Notes under the pieces: model-generated | Databases searched by the model: none | Told to the model about the DNA's origin: nothing | Seen by the model: only the letters and a program-made list of their open reading frames with translations | Shown: positions 36,526-44,951 of the stretch, piece by piece | Position numbering within the stretch: position 1 is the stretch's first letter | Layout: every line of letters starts with the position of its first letter | Program-made: the position numbers and the translations under genes | Assembly: GCA_030432695.1 (NCBI GenBank) | Contig: JAUILN010000010.1 | Location: forward strand, 1 to 64,000 | DNA: 64,000 nucleotides | Direction: 5' to 3' | Origin: a bacterium | GTDB taxonomy: Bacteria; Planctomycetota; UBA1135; UBA2386

Positions 36526-37878
36526 CTGCCGATGACCATCATGGAGTCGGTCGATCTGTACGAGACGCTGTTCGACCTCGCCAACGCGGTCGGGGCCCGG
36601 GGACCGGAGTTCGAACCCGACAGCCGGTTCTGGTACAGCGACGCGGGCGCCGAGGCGCTCGGCGCGATCGTCGAGGTGATCGCCGGCGAGCCGCTCGACC
36701 ACTTCGTGCAGGAGGAGCTGCTCGAGCCGCTCGGCATGACCGACTCGTTCTGCTACCACGACGACGAGGACCCGCGGCGGACGCGCATCGCGAGCATGTT
36801 CATGGGCGGAGTCGGCCAGTGGAAGCGCCTGATCGACCCTGCGGCGGGCGCGCTCTACCCGTTCGCCTGGGGCTCGCAGTCGCTGTAATCCACGTCGACG
36901 GACTACGCGAAGTTCGTCGCGATGTGGATGGACGGCGGGCGCGTCGGCGACCGGCGCGTGCTCACGGAGGCCGCGGTGCAGCGGACGCTGACCGCGACCA
37001 GCTCGCTGTCGATGATCGGCAGCGAGGCGCGCTCTCCGACCTCGTTCACCGGTCTCGAGGTCTGGTACGGGCAGATGTCGGTCCTCTACCTGCCGATCGA
37101 CTCGGACGGCGAGGGCCCGGCGACGATCATCGGCCACTCCGGGTCGGACGACACGGTCGCCTGGGCCTGGCCCGATCGAGACCTGATCGTGCTGTGCTTC
37201 ACGCAGTCCCGCGGCGGCGCCGCAATGATGCGGCTGGAGAAGGCGCTCGACCGGCTGCTGATCGACCCCGACGCGTACGCCGATCAGCCCGAGGTGCCGC
37301 TCGAGTTGCGGCCGTGCCTCGGCGTCTACGTCGCCGACTGGTCGAACGACATGAAGGAGGAGTTCCGGGTCGAGTACCGGCAGGGCAAGCCGGTCCTGGA
37401 CATCCCCAGCCAGATGGTGTTCGAGCTCTCCCCGCACGACGAGACGGGCAAGTGGACGTTCGCGATCGCGCCTGCGGTCAAGGTCTGGTTCGACCGGGAC
37501 GACGAAGGCAACGTGGACTGCCTGTGGATCCAGCAGGGCCCGATGACGTTCGAGGCGCCGCGCAAGGGGTCACCCCACGAGCTCGAGTTCACGCGCGCCC
37601 ACCGCGTCGACCCCGAGGTCGTCGGCAAGTACCTGGGCAAGTACCACGACCCCGAGAGCGACGCCGACGTCGAGGTCCTGATCGACGGGGACTACGTCGG
37701 TGTACGCAACCCGGACGGCGTGATGTTCCACCTCTGGAACGTCCCGGGGAAGGACGCGTGGCAGGTGCGCGAGAGCCCGACGGTCGCGCTGACGTTCCAG
37801 GAGGAAGACGGCCGCGTGGTCTCGCTGACGCGAAACTCGCCGGGCGGCGCGAAGCTGGTGATGCCGCGCATCGAGTGA
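36526..37878 (+). pseudogene. Serine hydrolase (class C beta-lactamase-like), 5'-truncated and interrupted by a stop
   Basis: The frame after the IS91-like junction reads YETLFDLANAVG, RFWYSDAGAEALGAIVEVI and EELLEPLGMTDSF. It then meets TAA at 36886-36888 after GSQSL, and continues in the same frame (STSTDYAKFVAMWMDGG) to 37878 with IIGHSGSDDTVAWAW and a C-terminal beta domain. The SxxK nucleophile region is missing: the IS91-like remnant replaced the 5' end. TAA is one C-to-T step from CAA. A pseudogene on two counts. The 450-residue remainder is otherwise well preserved, so the damage is fairly recent. Confidence 0.85.
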
Positions 37879-37941
37879 CGCGGGGGCGCCGGATAGGATC
37901 TGTCCCCGTTCGATGGCAGCCCCGCCGCGCCCCCGGAGCCG

Positions 37942-40900
37942 ATGGACGATCTCCCGAGCGAGGTCGAGTCCCGCTGCTACCAGCTCTGGTTCGAGTCGCG
38001 GAACGACGAACGGAATCGGGGGCTCGACCTGCTCTGCGCCGAGTACCCGGCGCACGAGCGTTCGATCCGGGCGCTCGCCCGCGAGCTCGAGCAGGCCGAC
38101 GATGCGATCGGACAGCTGCGGATAGAGGTCGATCGCCCCGATCCGCCGGCGCAGTTCGGGCCGTTCGAGATCGTCGGGGAGCTCGGCGTCGGCGGCTTCG
38201 GCGTGGTGTTCCGGGCCCTGCAGCACGAGCCGGTGCGCCGGGTGGTCGCGCTGAAGATCCTGCAGCCCGGCCGGCTCCACGAGCGCGCCATCGCCAGGTT
38301 CGCGCTGGAGCGTCAGGCCCTCGCGCGCATGCAGCACCCGGCCATCGCGCAGGTCTACGACGCGGGGACCGGCACCGACGGCCGCCGGTTCATCGCGATG
38401 GAGCTGGTCGTGGGCGCGCCGATCACGACCCACTGCGATCAGCACCGGCTCGCCGTCGACGCGCGACTCCGCCTGTTCGTCGAGGTCTGCGACGGGGTCA
38501 CGCACGCGCACCAACGCGGCATCGTGCACCGCGACATCAAGCCCTCCAACGTCCTGGTCGTCGACCGGGACGGCGCGGCCCATCCGAAGATCATCGACTT
38601 CGGCGTGGCCAAGGCGCTCGACGAGGAGCTCGGCAGCGACGTCGAGCTGACGATCGACGGCGGCTTCGTCGGCACTCCGAGCTACACCAGCCCGGAGCAG
38701 GCCGGCGGCGGACCGGTCGACACCCGCACCGACGTCCACGCGCTCGGGGTGATGCTGCACGAACTGCTGACGGGCGATCTCCCGTACGATCGGGATCGGC
38801 TGCAGACCAGCTCGCTGGCCAAGGTGCTGCGCATCGTCCGCGAGGAGGAGCCGCAGGCGCCGAGCCGCAGCCTGCGCGGGCCCTCCGTGGCGGCGGCCGC
38901 GGCGGCACGTTCGACCAGTCCGCGGCGCCTGCTGCAGCGCGTGCGCGGCGACCTCGACCGGATCGTGCTCCACGTGCTGGAGCGCGACGTCGACCGGCGC
39001 TACGGCTCGGTCGAGGCGTTGGCCGACGACGTGCGGCGCCACCTCGACCACCTGCCGGTCGCGGCGCAGCGGCCGAGCCTCCGCTACGCCGCACGCAAGC
39101 TGGCGCGGCGGCACCGCGTGCTGGTCTCGATCACGGGGGTGTTGCTGTTCGCGATCGTCGGGGTCGCGACGGCGGTCTCGTGGAGCCTGCTCGAGGTCAG
39201 CGCGGCCCGCGACGTCGCGGTCGCGGAGCGGGAGCGTGCGGCCTGGAACGAGTATTCGGCCCATCTCGCCGCCGCGCAGTTGGCGCTGGCCGACGGCAAC
39301 GCCCAGCTCGCGCTCCGGCATCTCGCGTCGACGACCCGGGAGCTGCAGGGCTGGGAGCACGCGCTGCTGCGCGCGGCGACCGACGACGCCGAGCGGATCC
39401 TCGAGCCCGAACATCCGATCCGCGACCTGTACTGGGTCGAGAACGGCCTGCTGGCCGCGGCGCCCTACCGCGGTGGTCTGCAGCTCTGGGACGTGGAGCA
39501 CGGGCAGATCGTCGGCGAGGTCCCTGGGCAGGAGGGGCAGACCGACGCGATGGTCCCGATCGGCGACGGCCGACGGGTGCTGGTCGTCCGGCGCGGCCCG
39601 GGCAGCGTCCGTGATCCCGAGACCGGCGCGGTGCACGCCGCCGGCCGCGTCGAGCTGGTCGACCTGGTCGAGCGGCGCGTGCTCCGCGAAGTGGCGGCCT
39701 ACCGCTCGGACCTGACGGCGCTCGCGGTCTCCGAGGACGGCGTGCAGTTCGCCTGTCATGACCTCACGCAGACGCTGCAGCGCGGTCGGATCGACGGGGC
39801 CGGTGAGGTCGAACGATGGGACGACGTCAAGCTCGCGGTCACCGCGCTGGCGTTCTGGCCAGACGGCGAGTCGCTGTTGCTCGGCACCCGGTACGGTCAG
39901 GTCGCGCGCGGCATTCGACCGCAGACTGATCGAACCGTGGTTCGTGCGTGAGCCGTTCACGCAGCACGGGGGCGCCGTGGACAGCATCCTGACCGACCCG
40001 GAGCGCGGCGTCGTGATCTCCGGTGATCGGCGCGATCGGATCTTGGTCTGGGAGCTGGAGACGGGCGCGATCCGCTTCGCGATCCATCTCGGGACGAGTG
40101 TCGGCGCGATGCTGCTGGAACGGAAGACCGGTCACCTGATCGGGACCGGAGGCTACTCGCAGTCGCTCGCGGCCGCCTGGGACCTGGAGACCGGGGAGCC
40201 ACTCGGCAGCTTCGACGGCCACCGGCTCGGCGTCGAGGGGCTCGCGCTGTCGCCCGATGGCTCGCGCCTCGCGACGGCGAGTCGGGACGGCGAACTGCGG
40301 GTCTGGAGCGCGACCCCGGTCGCCGGCGCGAGACACGCCGACCTCGGTCTCGGCTGCCGCGCGTCCGCGATCTCCACCGACGGTCACCGTGCGATCGCAT
40401 GCGCTGCGGATCAGCGGCTGCGGCTCCTCGATCTCGACACCTTCGAAGAAGTGGAGGTGCTCGAACTGGAGCCGGAGAACTACGCGGAGCGCGCGGCCCT
40501 GGCCGGCGATCGAGCGCTCCTCGCGCTCTGGGACGGCCGGCTCCGCGCCGTCGACCTGAGCAGCGGCCAGACCACGGCGGAGGTGCGGATCACGTCCGAG
40601 CGGCAGCCGCCGTGGCGCTCTGCCTGAGCCCGGATGCGCGCCGGATCGCGTTCACGACCGACGCGCCGCTGGTTCGCGTGCTGGACGGAGAGACTCTCGA
40701 GACGGTCTGGGAGGATACCGCGGGCGCGCCGTGCCACTCCGCGCTGATCGCTCCGGACCGGGGAGAGCTGATCCTCGGTCACATCGACGGCCTGCTGCAG
40801 GTGCGCGACCTCGCGACCGATGCGGTGCTCGGACGCTGGATCGAGCCGGGGCAGGACATCCTCGCGTTGAGCCTGTCGCCGGACGGCCGGCAGCTGGCGG

Positions 40901-41229
40901 TCGGAATCGGCCGCGGTGACATCGTGTTGCTGGAGCGCGACGGGCTCCAGGAGTTGCGGTGGTTCGCGGGGAGCACCGAGGGCACCTACACCGTCGCGTA
41001 CTCTCCTGACGGTACCCGCCTCGTCAGCGGCGGGCTCGACCGACGGGTCCGCGTGCACGACGTGACGAACGGCGCGGTGCTGCTGGCGCTGGACGAGGCC
41101 AGCTCCGGCGTCGCGGCGCTGGCGTTCTCGGCGGACGGCCAGCGCCTGTTCGCGATTTCACGGCTGCGCTTCGGGCCGGACCAGCTCTACGTCTGGGACG
41201 CTGCACCCCGCGCTCGCGACGGGCGCTGA
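37942..41229 (+). pseudogene. Ser/Thr protein kinase with WD40 repeats, two compensating frameshifts
   Basis: The kinase half is intact: LGVGGFGVVF loop, VALK (Lys105), HRDIKPSN (Asp198), DFG (219-221), YTSPEQ, then a membrane segment near residues 392-415. WD40-like blades follow. The first frame stops at 39951. From about 39905, at a CG-repeat (GCGCGCG), the protein-like sequence moves to the next frame (AFDRRLIEPWFVREP, ISGDRRDRILVWELETG) up to about 40605. It then returns to the original frame (VALCLSPDARRIAF, YSPDGTRLVSGGLDRRVRV) to 41229. The shifts cancel, and the total length suits a roughly 1095-residue kinase-WD40 protein. Real decay or two sequencing errors would look the same. GGAG lies 4 nt before the ATG. 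No sigma gene is adjacent. Confidence 0.8.
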
Positions 41230-41254
41230 CCTCGAGTCGCGCGGATCGTCCAGC

Positions 41255-43600
41255 TCAGCGGATCCGCAACTCCATCGCCGCCGTCGTGCCCAGCGACGGT
41301 GAGTAGCCCTGGACGTAGAGGTTCCCGTTGAGCGGCGGGCTGTCCGGCAGGGGCAGCACGAAGTTGGTCCCGGCCAGGAGGATGCCGGTCCCCATCTCCG
41401 TATAGAAGGTCTGACTCGGGTCCAGGTACAGCTCACAGGACGGGAAGCCCAGGGACCCGAGCCGGATCGGTGTCGCCGCGAGCCCGGTCGACAGCAGCAG
41501 GTATGTCGGCGGTCCGTAGGCGCCCATGCGGATCACGAAGCGTGCGTTGCCGGACAACGGGAGCGTGTCCCGGTCAGTGATCGAGAACCCGCAGTCCGAG
41601 CCCAGCCTCGTGGTCCCGCAGTCGTACGGGTAGACCAGGCGCATGCTGGTCACCGGCAGGTTGAACCCGCCACCCGTCGAGTTGCTCGCGTACGCGAGCC
41701 CGAACTCCCGGTCCTCGACGTTGTAGGTCACGGCCGGCGAGTACGAGCCGTCGGGACCGCTGTAGACGGTGGCGCTCTCGACCACGCCGGCAGAGCTGCC
41801 GAGTCGTGCGACGAGGGTGTCGCCGGTGGCCAGCGGACCGCGCTGGTAGACCGCCGCCCAATGCGAGTTCGTCCAGACGTCGTGGGCGAGCCCGAAGTTC
41901 ACGAAGTCCGGCCGTGACAGGTCCGACGCGATGGTCCGCGCGGGCAGGAGCGTGGGGGCCGCCGAGCGCACGGGCCACGTCACCCGCTGCGCTCGAATCG
42001 ACTCACCGAAGTCGCTGCGCGCGCTGGATCGCAGCTCCTGCCAGGTCACCATCAGCTCGCCGTCCACCGCGCCCGAGTTCCAGTCGTAATAGACGCTCTG
42101 TCCGGCGACCCGCGGACGCAGGCGGCTGTGCGTCGCGCTGGCGCCGCCGATCAGCACGTTGCCGGTGACCTGATACGTCGAGACCCGAGCCAGCCGCACC
42201 TGCCACAGCGCGTTGCTCAGGTCGTTGCGGCGACGCTCGTAGGTCACGTAACTGATGCCGTCGTCCATGACCTCGATCGCGTGAGGTCGCTGACAATCGT
42301 CGTCGCCGGTCAGACTGTCGACCTCGAAACGGGACGCGAAGGTCTCGGCGCTGGCGTCGAATGCGACCACGTGGATCACGCTGTTCGGGGTGTCGGCCTT
42401 GGTCGCGGTCACGTCGGACTGATACACGATCACCAGCCGCGAGTGCGCGCTGCGGGACAAGTCTCCCGTGACGACCGGATAGCGATTCGCCTCCGCGGAC
42501 GACGGTGTGTAGCCCAGCACGCGCCCGACGTTCAGTCGGTTGTCGTCGCTCGGGTGGACGTAGACGCGCACCCGGATGGTGTTGCTGAATTCGCGCTGGA
42601 CCGCGATCACCCACTTGCTGGGTGCCAACGCTCCCTGCACGCTCGGCCATCGCGTGCTCCACGAGCTGGTGATATCGGTGAAAACCGTGGCCGGGAAGCC
42701 CCACGGCGCCCGCGACAGCACCGCGTAGACGTCGAAGTCACTCGACGTGAACTGCCGCGCGAAGCAGGTCATCAACCGCTGCGTGTGGCCGAAGTCGCGA
42801 TCGACGCCGAGCGCGATGTCCGTCGGCAGGCCGAACGCGCCGCCGCCGTAGCCGTCGACCACCACCCGCTCGATCAACGGATCGACGGTCACCGGACCGA
42901 CCGCGTCCGCCAACCAGGAGCCCGGCACCACCAGCTGCAGCCGCTGGCCATCGAAGCGCGTGGCCACCGCCGTTCGCCGACCGCTGGCGTCGAACGCGAC
43001 CGCGGCGCCGTAGCGCACCAAGGGCGCCCCATCGGCGGCCGCGAAGCTGATCGCGGCCGGCGTGGCGAGCTGCGTCGTGGCGGCGCGGAGCGGCGTGTCG
43101 ATCCGCCCGGTGACCACCAGATCGCCGGTGACCGACGACAGGCCGCGCACGACGAAGGACTGTTCGACGCCGTCCGCCCGTACGTCGTAGCGCTCGGTCA
43201 CCAGTCCGTAGCGTCGCTCGAAGCGCCACTCGTCGTGCCACTCCACCGCCGTGCTGTCGGGCTCGAGCAGCACCTGCTCGCCGGCGGTCACCGACTCGGT
43301 GTGCCATCGCAGCGGCAGGTGCTCCGGATGGTCCGGGCCGAGGTACGGGTAGAACGCGAAGCCGTCGTGGAACGACGTCTTGAACGACGCGCCGCCGGCC
43401 CAGACTCCGTAGCGACCGCCGACCGGGTCGTCCGCAAGCGTGTGGATCGGCACCCGCCACGACGGCGCCGCGGACTCGGGGCTGACCGCGTCCGACCTTG
43501 ATGGAGCGGCCGCGCCCGGACCCTGACCGGCGCCCGGGGCCGCGGAGATCCCGATCGCGGCGAGTGACAGGAGGGCGTGGAAGAGGATGTGTGACTGCAT
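41255..43600 (-). CDS. Large secreted protein of unknown function with C-terminal shared domain
   Basis: A 781-aa product; the signal peptide ends near residue 25 (LLSLAAIGISAAPGAGQ). Residues 45-240 are a beta-rich domain (FKTSFHDGFAFYPYLG; RRYGLVTERYDVRADG). Residues 250-640 have propeller-like repeats with recurring VTYxxxxxE and AVYQRG strands. The last 130 residues, from CGFSITDRDTLPLSGNARF, follow the shared C-terminal domain pattern (SLGFPSCELYLDP; GTNFVLPLPDSPPLNGNLYVQG). No catalytic motif or named family is recognised. The frame is intact in an otherwise damaged neighbourhood. It ends 26 bp from the convergent WD40-kinase gene. Confidence 0.75.
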   Translation of the reverse strand: MQSHILFHALLSLAAIGISAAPGAGQGPGAAAPSRSDAVSPESAAPSWRVPIHTLADDPVGGRYGVWAGGASFKTSFHDGFAFYPYLGPDHPEHLPLRWHTESVTAGEQVLLEPDSTAVEWHDEWRFERRYGLVTERYDVRADGVEQSFVVRGLSSVTGDLVVTGRIDTPLRAATTQLATPAAISFAAADGAPLVRYGAAVAFDASGRRTAVATRFDGQRLQLVVPGSWLADAVGPVTVDPLIERVVVDGYGGGAFGLPTDIALGVDRDFGHTQRLMTCFARQFTSSDFDVYAVLSRAPWGFPATVFTDITSSWSTRWPSVQGALAPSKWVIAVQREFSNTIRVRVYVHPSDDNRLNVGRVLGYTPSSAEANRYPVVTGDLSRSAHSRLVIVYQSDVTATKADTPNSVIHVVAFDASAETFASRFEVDSLTGDDDCQRPHAIEVMDDGISYVTYERRRNDLSNALWQVRLARVSTYQVTGNVLIGGASATHSRLRPRVAGQSVYYDWNSGAVDGELMVTWQELRSSARSDFGESIRAQRVTWPVRSAAPTLLPARTIASDLSRPDFVNFGLAHDVWTNSHWAAVYQRGPLATGDTLVARLGSSAGVVESATVYSGPDGSYSPAVTYNVEDREFGLAYASNSTGGGFNLPVTSMRLVYPYDCGTTRLGSDCGFSITDRDTLPLSGNARFVIRMGAYGPPTYLLLSTGLAATPIRLGSLGFPSCELYLDPSQTFYTEMGTGILLAGTNFVLPLPDSPPLNGNLYVQGYSPSLGTTAAMELRIR

Positions 43601-43669
43601 GGCGGCCTCGAGGACGGGGCCCGGCGTGCCGGACCATGGGATGCGGGGTGGACAGGGATCGCGCGCCGG

Positions 43670-43818
43670 TCAGACGTCCAGCGTCGCGCGTTCGATGTTC
43701 GAGGCGCTGGCAGGCAGGCCGAGGCAGGGTGTCGCGGTCGTCGGCGCGACGACGTACTGGAAACGGAGGGCCAGGCCGCGCAGCGACAGGTCGCACGGCA
43801 GCGGCACGCGCACGCTGC
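43670..43818 (-). pseudogene. C-terminal tail of a secreted protein, cut by an IS91-like end
   Basis: About 49 codons: VRVPLPCDLSLRGLALRFQY, VVAPTTATPCLGLPASASNI, ERATLDV, then stop. The RVPLP-D-SLRGL-Y pattern is the end of the C-terminal domain shared by exported proteins in this window. The 5' part is missing: at 43819 the sequence becomes the terminal hairpin of the IS91-like element. Confidence 0.65.
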
Positions 43819-44911
43819 GCGTAGGAAGCACATGCTACGCTCTGGAGCCCCAGTCCCGACCAGCCGGCCCGCACCGAACCCCTCCAGCTCCCCCGCCACC
43901 GCGCTTCTTGGCCCCCTCCACCGGCTCCATCGCGGAACTCTGCCCGGCGCTCAACGCCCCGCAGCCCGCGCCGACAGACCGGTGCCCCGCAGCGACCCTA
44001 CACCGGCCCCGCTCAGCGCACTCAGATCACTCCGCCCACAGGCCCCGGAGCTTCCGGCGGCGGACGCGCCGGGGACAGCGGCGGTAACTCGGCCGGATGC
44101 CCCGGGTGCACCAGCACTCGCGTGATCGTCCGTGGATCAGTGATGGAGGTCAGCAGGCGCCGGCGGGTCTCGCAGTCAGGGCAAACCGATACGTCCACTC
44201 CAAGACTCCTCCGCATCAGCTCCGCCTACGTCCAGCGGCGCCTCCGGTGCGGCTTCGTCTCCCGCTTCTCCCCCACCGCCCGGCAGGGCCGCCTTTGCCT
44301 CGACCGGAACACCGGCCGCTCCCCTTCGTCCTCGGGAGGCACCGGCACCACCCGCTCGCGCTGCGACGCCGCGGGCGCGAACGCGCCGCGGTACGTCACC
44401 AGATTGCGATGCGGCCGCGGCACCAACGCTGCCAGCCGCTCGACCAGGACCCACGGCTCGAACACCACCAGCTTCGTGCCGTCCTTCCACGGCCGCTTGA
44501 ACCGGTACACCACCTTCCCGTCACGCGTCCAAGTCAGCCGCGACTCGTCCAGCGCTGGGCGTAGCACGTACCGACACAGCCGCTCCAACGCGTCTTCCCG
44601 GCCTTCCGCCACACGCGTCGCGGCGTGCAGTGAGAACCCGCGATAGCGCGCCTGCAGCGCGGGACGCCCGACCTTGCTGGAGTCTCGGCGATCCTCCTGG
44701 GCGAGACGCGTCGCCTCATCTCTCACCCGGCGCACCGCGCAGCCAGCGCGCTCGCCGAAGGCGATCCGGCCCTGCACGGCCGCCTGCGGACAGGCATCCA
44801 AAGCCGTCGGCTCGTCGTCCAGCAGCGGGCCCTGGCCGCACTCCCCCGTCAGGCCACGCTCACGCAGCAGCGCCAGGGTGCGGCGGAAGATCCGGGCTGC
44901 CACCCGCGCCA
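43819..44911 (-). mobile_element. IS91-like element remnant B
   Basis: About 1.09 kb. The left end is the hairpin GCGTAG (43819-43824) / CTACGC (43835-43840), a covarying version of the hairpin at 31895 and 35911. Then comes about 180 bp of non-coding DNA and the transposase C-terminal part on the minus strand (44022-44903). The right end is cut at a REP palindrome (44912). It is similar to remnant A over 43819-44440. Missing are the transposase N-terminus with its HUH/tyrosine centre and the other terminus, so it cannot move by itself. Confidence 0.85.
44022..44903 (-). pseudogene. IS91-family transposase, 5'-truncated with one in-frame stop
   Basis: A roughly 294-codon frame: LCRYVLRPALDESRLTW, VVYRFKRPWKDGTKLVVFEP, ERLAALVPRPHRNLVTYRGA and FAPAASQRERVVP, characteristic of the C-terminal half of IS91 transposases. 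RRRWT is followed by TAG (44226-44228), then the same frame goes on AELMRRSLGVDVSVCPDCET (zinc-ribbon-like CPxC) to a stop at 44022. In remnant A the codon at this place is TGG (Trp), so TAG is a one-base nonsense change. The N-terminal catalytic domain is absent. Confidence 0.85.
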
Positions 44912-44936
44912 GTAGTTCGTGCCAGGCACGAACTAC
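44912..44936. repeat. REP-like palindrome, perfect 25-bp copy
   Basis: GTAGTTC (44912-44918), core GTGCCAGGCAC (44919-44929), GAACTAC (44930-44936): arms perfectly complementary around the central A. It lies 15 bp beyond the stop of the kinase gene (minus strand) and exactly at the cut edge of the IS91-like remnant. It is the same core as at 5843, 6948 and 31198. Confidence 0.9.
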
Positions 44937-44951
44937 GACAGATTCGCCGGG

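Noticed and set aside
31895..43840. The three hairpins as integron attC sites
   Set aside because: No GTTRRRY / RYYYAAC core boxes and no integrase; two copies are attached to IS91-type transposase sequence.
15841..44228. In-frame stops as evidence of stop-codon recoding
   Set aside because: All three stop codons are involved and many intact genes here end normally with them; the affected genes are mostly otherwise damaged.
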